Part shown: piece after piece, positions 1-6,832 of the stretch
How the letters are laid out: each line of letters opens with the position of its first letter
Numbering within the stretch: position 1 is the stretch's first letter
Assembly: GCA_017391185.1 (NCBI GenBank)
Contig: JAFOZN010000235.1
Location: forward strand, 1-10,407
Reading direction: 5' to 3'
Origin: Alistipes sp.
Lineage (GTDB): Bacteria; Bacteroidota; Bacteroidia; Bacteroidales; Rikenellaceae
DNA length: 10,407 nucleotides
Notes under the pieces: model-generated
Database searches by the model: none
What the model was told of the DNA's origin: nothing
Seen by the model: the letters and a program-made list of their open reading frames with translations, nothing else
Program-made: the position numbers and the translations under genes

Positions 1-682
1 AGAGTCGCATATCATAGCCTCCAATATAGATCAAGCCTTGCTCGTTGTGACGCTCTTTTCGCCAGAGACTGCGACAGAGTTTATTGACCGATTTTTAGTC
101 ACTTGTGAGGCGTATAAAGTTCCAGTAACGATACTTTTGGCGAAGATAGATTTGGCTCGTACGAAGCCAGAGGCTGTTGAGGAGTTTCATGCCATATATG
201 AGAGTGCGGGATATAAGATAGTGGAGGTGTCGGCTACCCAAGGCGAGGGTGTGGATCAGGTCAGAGAGATGCTGCGTGGCAAGACCACACTTTTGTCGGG
301 AAATTCGGGCGTTGGAAAGTCCACTTTGGTGGCGGCTGTTGAGCCGGGGTTGGATATCCGTACGGGTGAGATTTCGCAAAGTCATAATAAAGGCAAGCAT
401 ACCACAACATTTTCGACCATGTATCCTCTCTCGGAGGGTGGTTACATAATTGATACGCCCGGTATTAAGGGCTTTGGTTTGATAGATATCGAGGATGCCG
501 AGTTGGCGCACTATTTCCCAGAGATGATGCGCTATCTGCCCGATTGTAAATTCTATAATTGTTCTCATACCCATGAGCCGCATTGTGCTGTGGTGGAGGC
601 TGTTAAGCGTGGCGAGATAGCATATCCGCGTTATGAGAGTTACCTGAAAATAATGGATGAAGATGACAAATATCGCAAATAG
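1..682 (+). CDS. rsgA: Ribosome small subunit-dependent GTPase RsgA (5'-truncated)
   Basis: RsgA is a circularly permuted GTPase that checks late 30S ribosome assembly and helps release assembly factors in the cytoplasm. The gene enters from the left edge; the first full codon is at base 2 (frame reads ESHIIASNIDQALLV), so the N-terminal OB-fold lies outside the window. Motifs appear in the permuted order: G4 as AKID (bases 140-151), G5 as SAT (about 230), the P-loop GNSGVGKST (299-325), the Thr-rich switch I (GKHTTTFS), and G3 DTPG (452-463). The C-terminal zinc motif C-x4-C-x-H-x5-C (545-586) has exactly the spacing of E. coli YjeQ/RsgA. The oddity is the G4 motif: the usual Asn of NKxD is Ala (codon gcg, 140-142). 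The 3' end overlaps trmH by 26 bases, which suggests cotranscription and coupled translation. The family assignment is secure. Confidence 0.96.
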   Translation, partial: ESHIIASNIDQALLVVTLFSPETATEFIDRFLVTCEAYKVPVTILLAKIDLARTKPEAVEEFHAIYESAGYKIVEVSATQGEGVDQVREMLRGKTTLLSGNSGVGKSTLVAAVEPGLDIRTGEISQSHNKGKHTTTFSTMYPLSEGGYIIDTPGIKGFGLIDIEDAELAHYFPEMMRYLPDCKFYNCSHTHEPHCAVVEAVKRGEIAYPRYESYLKIMDEDDKYRK

Positions 683-1382
683 ACTTAGAGCATATTGTGA
701 ACCTCACTCCTCGGAGTGGCTAAATGAGCGTATCGAGTATCTGGCAGAGTTCCTTACTCAGGAGAGACGCGATGTGCTGGAGCGTACTCTTTCGCAGCGT
801 ACACGCTATATGACTATCCTGACGGAGAATACCTTCCACCCTCAGAATGCGAGTGCTTTGGTGCGCCACTGCGAAGCCTTTGGCCTGCAGGATCTGCATA
901 CGGTGGAGACACTCTGTAAGTTCAATCCTAATGTCAATATCGTGCGTGGTACGGATAAATGGGTGGATCTTACGCGCCATGAATCGACCACTCAGGCCAT
1001 TGCCGATCTAAAGTCGGCGGGCTATCGTATCGTGGCTACAACGCCCCATCGAGAGAGCTGCACGCCCGAAACTTTTGATGTGGGGAAGGGAAAGTTCTGT
1101 CTGGTGTTCGGTACTGAGCATGCTGGAGTCTCGGATGAGATTATCGAGGCGGCTGATGAGTATCTTAGAATCCCGATGTGCGGTATGGTCGAGAGTTTGA
1201 ATGTCTCGGCATCGGCGGCGATTCTGATCTATATGCTTTCGCAGCGTATGCGACTTACCGAGGGCTTGGATTGGCAGATCGGAGGAGTTGAGCACGAGAA
1301 GATTCTATTGCGCTGGATGATGACTGCCGTAAGGGATTCGAAGCAAATACTTGAGAGGAAATACGGCGAGCGTCTATGGTAA
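657..1382 (+). CDS. trmH: SpoU-class tRNA (guanosine-2'-O-)methyltransferase, TrmH-like
   Basis: This is a SPOUT-fold RNA ribose methyltransferase using S-adenosylmethionine, most like TrmH, which makes Gm18 in tRNA. The protein has 241 residues, compared with 229 in E. coli TrmH. SpoU motif 1 is at residues 62-76 (PQNASALVRHCEAFG, with the conserved Asn and catalytic-type Arg70). Motif 2 is at 151-159 (FGTEHAGVS, with Glu154). Motif 3 is at 172-187 (IPMCGMVESLNVSASA), forming the cofactor-binding trefoil knot. The IPMxGMVxSLNVS wording resembles TrmH more than the 23S enzyme RlmB, and there is no RlmB-type N-terminal L30e-like domain. The first ATG at 657 overlaps rsgA by 26 bases; a second ATG at 663 is an alternative start that would remove only two residues. 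No promoter was seen inside rsgA, so the two are probably one transcript. The exact target nucleotide (Gm18) is inferred from similarity. Confidence 0.9.
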   Translation: MKMTNIANRLRAYCEPHSSEWLNERIEYLAEFLTQERRDVLERTLSQRTRYMTILTENTFHPQNASALVRHCEAFGLQDLHTVETLCKFNPNVNIVRGTDKWVDLTRHESTTQAIADLKSAGYRIVATTPHRESCTPETFDVGKGKFCLVFGTEHAGVSDEIIEAADEYLRIPMCGMVESLNVSASAAILIYMLSQRMRLTEGLDWQIGGVEHEKILLRWMMTAVRDSKQILERKYGERLW

Positions 1383-1385
1383 ATG

Positions 1386-1425
1386 AAAAGAGAGTGCTAA
1401 CATAATTTGTTAGACACTCTCTTTT
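1386..1425. terminator. Bidirectional intrinsic terminator between trmH and nfo
   Basis: A long inverted repeat: the left arm 1386-1402 pairs with the right arm 1408-1425 (11 bp plus 6 bp, interrupted by one unpaired A at 1414) around a five-base loop taatt. The outer base pairs are A:T runs, so either strand ends the stem in four U residues. It lies in the 49-base gap between the convergent genes trmH and nfo and can serve both. Confidence 0.85.
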
Positions 1426-1431
1426 AGTATC

Positions 1432-2274
1432 TTACTCGGCAAAAGCCTTCAGGCGTGCAATCTCCTCAGCCCAACGACTCTCATCGGGGGTCTCCAAAAT
1501 AAGAGGAATACCATCGAAACGCTTGTCGCGTGCCACATAACGGAACACATCTATTCCCAAGACTCCGTCACCCATCGGTGAGTGGCGATCCACACGCGAG
1601 CCCAGAGGCTTCATGGCATCATTCAGGTGCATGCCCTTGAGATATTTAAATCCGACAATCTGCTCAAATTCGGCAAAGACCTTCTCGCATGACTCTTCGG
1701 TCGAGAGGTCATATCCTGCAGCAAAAGCGTGGCAGGTGTCGATGCAGACTCCCACGCGCGACTTGTCCTCCACACGGTCGATGATATATCTGAGGTGAGC
1801 AAAGTCATAACCCAAATTTGAACCCTGTCCAGCGGTATTCTCTATCACAGCAATTACCCCCTCGGTGCGCTCCAAAGCCATATTGATAGACTCGGCTATG
1901 CGGTCGAGACTCTCCTCTTCGGAGATCTTCTTCAGGTGGCTTCCAGGGTGGAAATTGAGTCTATCCAACCCCAAAGCCTCACAACGCGACATCTCGTGGA
2001 AGAATGAGTCGCGCGACTTTTGCAACCCCTCCTCTTCGGGATGGCCGAGGTTAATCAGATAACTATCGTGGGGCAGAATCTGCTCCGCTGAGTAGCCATA
2101 TTTCTCACACGCCTCCTTGAAAGCCTCTATTTGAGCCTGACTCAGAGGTGGTGCAGCCCATTGGCGTTGATTTTTGGTAAAGAGGGCGAAGGCCGTAGCC
2201 CCGATCTCATGGGCGTTGCGTGGTGCATTCTCTACGCCGCCCGAAGCACTTACATGTGCGCCAAAATATTTCAT
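1432..2274 (-). CDS. nfo: Deoxyribonuclease IV / endonuclease IV (AP endonuclease)
   Basis: Nfo cuts DNA 5' of abasic sites and trims blocked 3' ends in base excision repair. The product has 280 residues, the usual family size, and is a TIM-barrel starting [13 protein letters not shown]. All nine trinuclear-zinc ligands known from E. coli Nfo are present, and they fall at the same residue numbers: His69, His109, Glu145, Asp179, His182, His216, Asp229, His231 and Glu261. Signature stretches are LNFHPGSH (106-113), [14 protein letters not shown] (176-189) and [16 protein letters not shown] (216-231). It is a single gene, convergent with trmH and divergent from the DUF3078 gene. A candidate -7 box sits about 30 bases upstream of the start. 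Nothing suggests damage or transfer; the enzyme should be fully active. Confidence 0.98.
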   Translation of the reverse strand: MKYFGAHVSASGGVENAPRNAHEIGATAFALFTKNQRQWAAPPLSQAQIEAFKEACEKYGYSAEQILPHDSYLINLGHPEEEGLQKSRDSFFHEMSRCEALGLDRLNFHPGSHLKKISEEESLDRIAESINMALERTEGVIAVIENTAGQGSNLGYDFAHLRYIIDRVEDKSRVGVCIDTCHAFAAGYDLSTEESCEKVFAEFEQIVGFKYLKGMHLNDAMKPLGSRVDRHSPMGDGVLGIDVFRYVARDKRFDGIPLILETPDESRWAEEIARLKAFAE

Positions 2275-2304
2275 AAGTCTAATTATTCGTTAATATATAT
2301 AGTA

Positions 2305-2312
2305 CAAATTTA
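2305..2312 (-). promoter_or_regulatory. Candidate Bacteroidota -7 promoter box for nfo
   Basis: On the minus strand these bases read TAAATTTG, a full match to the Bacteroidota sigma-ABfr -7 consensus TAnnTTTG. Transcription would begin near 2298, giving a 5' leader of about 24 bases before the nfo ATG. The -33 element at the expected distance is poor, so the call rests on the -7 box and its position. Confidence 0.5.
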
Positions 2313-2341
2313 GTAATTTTTCTCAAAAATTCTTAACTTTG
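2309..2341 (+). promoter_or_regulatory. Candidate Bacteroidota promoter for the DUF3078 operon
   Basis: TAACTTTG at 2334-2341 matches the -7 consensus TAnnTTTG. A weak -33-like TTTA sits at 2309-2312, 21 bases upstream. Transcription would start around 2348, leaving roughly a 43-base leader before the ATG at 2391. The -33 half overlaps the -7 box of the divergent nfo promoter. Confidence 0.5.
2315..2331. repeat. Perfect inverted repeat between divergent promoters (possible operator)
   Basis: AATTTTT-ctc-AAAAATT is a perfect 7-bp inverted repeat with a three-base centre. It lies midway between the nfo -7 box (2305-2312) and the DUF3078 -7 box (2334-2341). It could be a repressor or activator site, but an AT-rich palindrome of this size can also arise by chance in promoter DNA. 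No U-tract or gene end supports a terminator role. Confidence 0.35.
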
Positions 2342-2390
2342 CTCTTGTATAGTGAGATTGTACAGAGTGCAAATTTAATACTTGGTGAAT

Positions 2391-3548
2391 ATGAGAAGAT
2401 TTTTATTCCTATTGGTGCCAATGATACTCCTCTCTTCTATGCAGGCTTGGGCTCAGTTTACCGTAGAGGATGAGACCAAAGTAAAGCAAGAGGATGTCAA
2501 GTTTGAGGATAAGATGAAGAATATCAGCGTCAAGGCTGATTATTATAGTGCCGCCAAGGCTCGTCTGGAGCGTCAGCAGATCCGTAAGCAGCGCAATACC
2601 TTGACCATGACGTGGTATGTGCAGGGTGTGATGAACTCATATAACGAGGCGTGGGGTGGAGATAATGCCATCGCCGTATCGGGGCAGTTCGATTTCAACC
2701 ATACCTATGCTAAGGACAAGTTCAATATCAATACTCAGGCGCAGTTTCGTTACGGATACAACCGAGTCAAGGTAGATCGTGAGGATGGTTCGCGTAAGGG
2801 AGTGTGGTTTAAGAACGTGGATAACTTCTTCGTGCAGGTGCGCCCTGGACGTTCGATTAATCAAAAATGGTCTTATACCTTGACCACACGTCTTTCGAGT
2901 CAGCTTACCAACTCATATCAAGGCCGAACTAAGCAGGAACCTGAGCACCTGACATCCTCATTTATGGCTCCAGGCTCGTTGAGCATCTCTGCCGGTTTGA
3001 CATTCAATAATACGAGTAAGCCCAAGTTCCCGATCGTGATCTCTATGAACCCATTGTCAACCGATGGTAAGATGGTCTTCAATGAGAAGCTCAGGGATCT
3101 CTATAAGAGTCGTGGTGCAACCAGCCTTCATGGTGTTGATATCGACAAACACGCATATTTCTCAGGCGGTTCGAGTGTCAATATGTCGTTTAACCGTGCG
3201 TGGGGTAAGACTCGTTGGTTCTCATATAACACCAACATCAACTCCTATTGCGGTTGGATTACCAACGTGATGAACCACTCGAAGATCAAGGCATATAAGC
3301 GATACGAAGGTGAGTTGGAAGCATGGAAAGCTGCTGGTAGCGTTGAGGCAAATAAACCTCAGGCCGTACCACGATTTGTGAATCTGCATCCTACGGTGGA
3401 TTGGCGTAATACTATCAGCATGAGGATTGCCAAGTATTTCACCACTACGTTCTATTGCCAGATGTTGTATGATAAGGCAGCTAATCAGAAAGTGAGAATC
3501 CAGTCCGAGCTTAAGATTGGTTTCTCTTATACGTTTAAGAATAAGTAA
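2391..3548 (+). CDS. DUF3078 family protein, predicted outer-membrane beta-barrel
   Basis: An exported protein of unknown function, 385 residues. An upstream in-frame TTG at 2382 exists, but ATG 2391 gives a clean signal peptide (MRRFLFLL..., cleavage predicted after AWA at residue 21). After a charged linker (about 25-70) comes a region resembling the Bacteroidota DUF3078 family: an aromatic/Gly-rich WGGDN (88-92) followed by alternating hydrophobic strands, SFMAPGS (190-196) and MNPLS (219-223). The protein ends in a strand-like, aromatic LKIGFSYTFKNK, as outer-membrane barrels often do. It begins a probable operon: the ctp gene starts 72 bases downstream with no terminator between them. 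A promoter candidate lies at 2309-2341. The family match is from memory of the sequence pattern, so it is likely but not proven; the barrel topology is inferred. Confidence 0.75.
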   Translation: MRRFLFLLVPMILLSSMQAWAQFTVEDETKVKQEDVKFEDKMKNISVKADYYSAAKARLERQQIRKQRNTLTMTWYVQGVMNSYNEAWGGDNAIAVSGQFDFNHTYAKDKFNINTQAQFRYGYNRVKVDREDGSRKGVWFKNVDNFFVQVRPGRSINQKWSYTLTTRLSSQLTNSYQGRTKQEPEHLTSSFMAPGSLSISAGLTFNNTSKPKFPIVISMNPLSTDGKMVFNEKLRDLYKSRGATSLHGVDIDKHAYFSGGSSVNMSFNRAWGKTRWFSYNTNINSYCGWITNVMNHSKIKAYKRYEGELEAWKAAGSVEANKPQAVPRFVNLHPTVDWRNTISMRIAKYFTTTFYCQMLYDKAANQKVRIQSELKIGFSYTFKNK

Positions 3549-3620
3549 AATTAAGGAACTCTTTCTTCTCTGCACCTTCGGCTTGGTATGCCTATTGCGC
3601 AGGGTGAAGAAACTAAAGAT

Positions 3621-5333
3621 ATGTATAAAAACTCTAAACATGCTATTTTATTCCCTCTGATTCTTGCTGTAGGAATTATTCTGGGAACACTTTTAGGTCA
3701 GTTCGTAGGTCGCAACCGAGCCGAGAGTCAGCTCAAGCAGTTGATCTCTCGTACAGGCTTGATGACTCGCAATAAAATCATGCAGACCTGTATGCTCGTG
3801 GAGCATCAATATGTCGATTCGATCTCGATGGATTCACTCTCGGAGCTTGTCATCCCGTTGATGATGAAGGAGCTCGATCCCCATTCGGTATATATCCCTG
3901 CTCGCGAGATGCAGGCGATGAATGAGCCTTTGGAGGCGCAGTTTGATGGTATTGGAGTGGTCTTTAATGCTGCTACCGATACGGTCATCGTCCTCAATGT
4001 CGTGCCTAACGGTCCGAGTGCCAAGGCTGGTATCGTGGCTGGAGATCGTATCATTGAGGTCAATGATACGGTGGTTGCGGGAGTGAAGATGCCACAGAAT
4101 GATATCGTAAAGCGTCTGCGCGGTCCACGTGGCAGCGAGGTCAAGCTCTCGCTCAAGCGTCATGGCTTGGAGGAGTTGGTAGATGTTGTGGTCGTGAGAG
4201 ATGCTATTCCGATTAATAGCATCGAGTCTTCGTTTATGATTACTTCAGATATCGGATATGTCCGTTTGTCGCAGTTTGCACGCACTTCGTATATCGAACT
4301 TTTGAAGTCTCTCATTAAGTTGCGTAAGGAGGGTTTGAAGAAACTTATCTTCGATTTGCGCGGTAATTCGGGCGGTTTTATGGATCAGGCCATTATGATT
4401 GCCAATGATTTCTTGCCTGAGGGTAAACTCATCGTCTATACTGAGGATAGGCAGAAGGAGCAGATCAAACAATATAGCAATGGACAGGGAACATCTACGG
4501 ATCTAAAGTTGATAATCCTCATAGACGAGAGCAGTGCCTCTTCGAGCGAGATTTTGGCAGGTGCGGTGCAGGATAACGACAGAGGAGTCATTGTAGGTCG
4601 CCGTTCATTTGGTAAGGGTTTGGTGCAGAATCAGTTGCCATACTCAGATGGCTCGGCTCTGCGCCTGACTACAGCTCGATACTTCACCCCTACAGGTCGT
4701 TCTATTCAGAAACCTTACGAAAAGGGACATGGCGAGGATTATGAGTTGGATATGGTCAATCGCTATAACAACAACGAGTTCTTCTCGGCAGACAGCATCC
4801 ACTTCTCAGACTCGCTCAAATTCACCACAGCCCAAGGACGTACCGTGTATGGTGGCGGAGGTATTATGCCCGATTATTTTATCCCATTGGATACTACCGA
4901 CATGACTCGCTACTTTATGCAGGTGTCGGGACGCAATATCATCTACCGTTATACGCTCGATTATGCGGACAAGCATCGTGAGGCTCTCAATAAGGTCGAG
5001 ACTTTGGCTGATCTTACAGCTCTGCTTGATGCCGATAAGGGTATGTTTGAGGATTTCATCCGTTATGCTGAGCGTCAGGGTGTAAGGCCTGTGCGCCGAG
5101 AGATTGAGCGTTCGCGTAAGATTATCACTTCGCAACTTAGGGCCTACATCGGTCGTAATACGGCTCTGGAGGATGATGGATTCTACTACAATATCTTCCC
5201 GATAGATGATGAGGTGCAGCGTAGTATCGAGATCTTTGAGTCGGGGGAGTATGATAAGATTATTGCCCCACGTGAGCAGACCGAGGTACAGGCCGATGAG
5301 CAGCCTAAGGAGAGTGGGCAAGAGGAGAAGTAA
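3621..5333 (+). CDS. C-terminal processing serine protease, S41 family (CtpA-type), membrane-anchored with PDZ domain
   Basis: A periplasm-facing Ser/Lys protease that trims exported proteins from their C-termini. The start at ATG 3621 gives 570 residues beginning MYKNSKHAI; an in-frame ATG at 3588 would add 11 residues, but 3621 has the A-rich leader typical of this genome and puts the membrane segment (about 7-27) at the N-terminus. A PDZ domain spans roughly 105-190 (FDGIGVVF, then PNGPSAKAGIVAGDRI). The S41 core has LRGNSGG (247-253), the nucleophile region DESSASSSEILAG and SFGKGLVQ. The likely dyad is Ser307/Lys332, 25 residues apart as in E. coli Prc (S430/K455). A C-terminal region of about 180 residues follows, ending in a Glu/Gln/Lys-rich tail (EQTEVQADEQPKESGQEEK). 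It lies between the DUF3078 gene and a small membrane-protein gene 15 bases downstream. Its substrate is unknown. Confidence 0.93.
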   Translation: MYKNSKHAILFPLILAVGIILGTLLGQFVGRNRAESQLKQLISRTGLMTRNKIMQTCMLVEHQYVDSISMDSLSELVIPLMMKELDPHSVYIPAREMQAMNEPLEAQFDGIGVVFNAATDTVIVLNVVPNGPSAKAGIVAGDRIIEVNDTVVAGVKMPQNDIVKRLRGPRGSEVKLSLKRHGLEELVDVVVVRDAIPINSIESSFMITSDIGYVRLSQFARTSYIELLKSLIKLRKEGLKKLIFDLRGNSGGFMDQAIMIANDFLPEGKLIVYTEDRQKEQIKQYSNGQGTSTDLKLIILIDESSASSSEILAGAVQDNDRGVIVGRRSFGKGLVQNQLPYSDGSALRLTTARYFTPTGRSIQKPYEKGHGEDYELDMVNRYNNNEFFSADSIHFSDSLKFTTAQGRTVYGGGGIMPDYFIPLDTTDMTRYFMQVSGRNIIYRYTLDYADKHREALNKVETLADLTALLDADKGMFEDFIRYAERQGVRPVRREIERSRKIITSQLRAYIGRNTALEDDGFYYNIFPIDDEVQRSIEIFESGEYDKIIAPREQTEVQADEQPKESGQEEK

Positions 5334-5348
5334 ATAAAAGAGAGAAAA

Positions 5349-5516
5349 ATGATAAAGAGAATAATTGGTGTTTTGGCTACGATAGCCATAATCGTTATCG
5401 TGGTTTTTACGGCATTGAACTGTGGTGGCTATAAAAGCATGTTACCCGAAGATCTTTTCGGTGGCAGTGGAGTAGAGAATACGATGGTGGAGGATGCTGC
5501 CAATGCTGAGTCTTAG
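5349..5516 (+). CDS. Small single-span membrane protein of unknown function (55 aa)
   Basis: An unrecognised 55-residue product starting MIKRIIGVLATIAIIVIVVF: a short basic N-terminus, one strong hydrophobic segment (about 5-23), then TALNCGGYKS and an acidic C-terminus ending ANAES. The sequence LNCGG resembles a lipobox, but Asn before the Cys is atypical, so a membrane anchor is more likely than a lipoprotein. The ATG has an A-rich leader (gagagaaaaa) and lies 15 bases after ctp, so it is probably translated from the same transcript. The stop TAG at 5514-5516 is followed in frame by EEETKAEK and a second TAG at 5541-5543; the intact version may have been 64 residues with an acidic/basic tail like the one ending the protease. 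Function unknown. Confidence reflects good start context and hydrophobicity without known homologues. Confidence 0.65.
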   Translation: MIKRIIGVLATIAIIVIVVFTALNCGGYKSMLPEDLFGGSGVENTMVEDAANAES

Positions 5517-5572
5517 GAAGAGGAGACTAAGGCGGAGAAGTAGAGGAATTATAACCTAAATGAGATAAAACT

Positions 5573-6754
5573 ATGAAGAAATTATTTTTGAGCATTGCTC
5601 TTGTTGTGCTCGGTGCTTCGATGGCCTATTCGGCAGAGATCCCCGTGCCTAAGTTTAAGTGTGGCCCTTGGGTAGTGGGAGTCACTGAGACTGAGATGAC
5701 TATCGTTTGGACCTCTACCGAGCGTTGCATGGGTTGGGTTGAGGTTGCCCCCGATGATGGATCATCGTTCTATGCCGTGGAGCGTCCACGCTATTATGAG
5801 GATTTTTTGGGGCGTCACCTCGTGACTAAGGTGCATCATGTGCGCCTGACAGGTCTTAAAGCGGGTACGACTTATCGTTATCGCGTATATCAACAGGGTG
5901 TCGATGATAGCGGTCATAGCCCTGTGTCGAGCGGTAAAATCATCGCCAGCAGTCCTTATGACCTCTATAAGATCAAGACTCTGGATACCTCTAAGTCGGA
6001 GACTACCTTTGCTGTGATTAATGATATCCACGGTCGTGACTCGATAATGACAGCTCTGACCAAGGACTTCAAGTCGCGCAAGGATCTCGATTTTGTGGTC
6101 TTCAACGGCGATATGGCGAGCTTCATGGGTTCGATTGAGGATGTGGAGAAGGATTTCCTTCTGAGAGCTTCTAATAGCTTTGCGCCTCACAAACCATTGG
6201 TATATGTGCGCGGTAATCATGAGACTCGTGGCCCTGGTTTTAGCGAGTTTATGAATCTCTTCCCTTCAAAGACAGGTACTCCTTCGTATCTGTTCCGTCA
6301 TGGTCCTGCTGCATTCTTGGTTTTGGATTGCGGTGAGGATAAGCCCGATTCTGATATGGAGTATGGCGGTACTGCAGCCTACGATGCTTATCGTGAGTCT
6401 ATGGCTCAGTGGTTGGCTGAGACTATTGAGTCTGAGGAGTACAAGTCGGCTCCTGTAAAGATTGTTTTGATGCACATCCCATTCGAAAAGGAGGCTGGTT
6501 GGTGGGGCAACAACGAGCTTAAGCGTTTGTTGTTACCTTTGCTCAATAAGGCCGATGTCGATCTGATGATGAGTGGCCATACACATCGTTACAGTTTCCG
6601 TGAGAAGGGTACGAGCGGTGGAAATGAGTTTCCAATTTTGGTCAATGGCAACAACGATAGAGTGGATGTCAAGGTGACTACGTCTCGTATCGAGCTTAAG
6701 GTCATAGATGCTACGGGTAAGCAGCTTCACCAGCATACGATTGATGTGAAGTAG
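5573..6754 (+). CDS. Exported calcineurin-like metallophosphoesterase with N-terminal FN3/purple-acid-phosphatase-like domain
   Basis: A predicted secreted or periplasmic metal-dependent phosphoesterase of 393 residues. The signal peptide covers residues 1-21 (MKKLFLSIALVVLG...AYSA). Residues about 25-125 form an FN3-like beta-domain of the kind found before purple acid phosphatases (WTSTERCMGWVEV, then VRLTGLKAGTTYRYRVY). The catalytic domain carries the full metallophosphoesterase set: DIH (Asp151, His153), GD (Asp180), GNHE (Asn215, His216), MH (His301) and GHTH (His336, His338). All dinuclear-metal ligands are therefore present. The substrate cannot be read from the sequence; phosphomonoesters, phosphodiesters or nucleotides are all possible. 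It is last in the DUF3078-ctp-small protein run, 56 bases after the small gene's first stop, with no promoter or terminator seen between them, and is followed by a strong hairpin terminator. Confidence 0.92.
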   Translation: MKKLFLSIALVVLGASMAYSAEIPVPKFKCGPWVVGVTETEMTIVWTSTERCMGWVEVAPDDGSSFYAVERPRYYEDFLGRHLVTKVHHVRLTGLKAGTTYRYRVYQQGVDDSGHSPVSSGKIIASSPYDLYKIKTLDTSKSETTFAVINDIHGRDSIMTALTKDFKSRKDLDFVVFNGDMASFMGSIEDVEKDFLLRASNSFAPHKPLVYVRGNHETRGPGFSEFMNLFPSKTGTPSYLFRHGPAAFLVLDCGEDKPDSDMEYGGTAAYDAYRESMAQWLAETIESEEYKSAPVKIVLMHIPFEKEAGWWGNNELKRLLLPLLNKADVDLMMSGHTHRYSFREKGTSGGNEFPILVNGNNDRVDVKVTTSRIELKVIDATGKQLHQHTIDVK

Positions 6755-6778
6755 GACTTGATAAGTCTGAGAGAAACA

Positions 6779-6814
6779 TAAATGGTGTCGTAACATTAGT
6801 TGCGACACCATTTA
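6779..6814. terminator. Bidirectional hairpin terminator between the phosphoesterase gene and deoC
   Basis: The arms 6779-6794 and 6799-6814 form a 16-bp stem around the loop ATTA; the only imperfection is one position that pairs as U-G in plus-strand RNA (A/C mismatch in minus-strand RNA). The outer end is A/T-rich, so it can act on both strands. It sits in the 78-base gap between two convergent genes. Confidence 0.85.
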
Positions 6815-6832
6815 CTTTATACTTATATATTA

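Noticed and set aside
2382..2390. TTG/GTG codons at 2382 and 2385 as the start of the DUF3078 gene
   Set aside because: ATG 2391 gives a standard signal peptide beginning MRRF; the extra residues add nothing.
3588..3620. The upstream ATG at 3588 as the protease start
   Set aside because: It adds MPIAQGEETKD before the membrane segment, has no A-rich leader, and makes the signal anchor start late; ATG 3621 fits better.
4806..5321. A 171-codon open frame on the minus strand opposite the protease C-terminus
   Set aside because: No domain or export signal is recognisable, and the sense strand encodes a well-supported protease; a shadow frame.
5186..5389. A hydrophobic 67-codon minus-strand frame opposite the ctp end and the small gene
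   Set aside because: It looks membrane-like only because it mirrors the hydrophobic/charged composition of the sense genes; it crosses two genes and has no promoter or start context.
5412..5435. Possible lipobox (LNCGG) in the 55-residue protein
   Set aside because: Asn before Cys and Ala-Leu before that do not fit the usual lipobox; a plain membrane anchor is the simpler reading.
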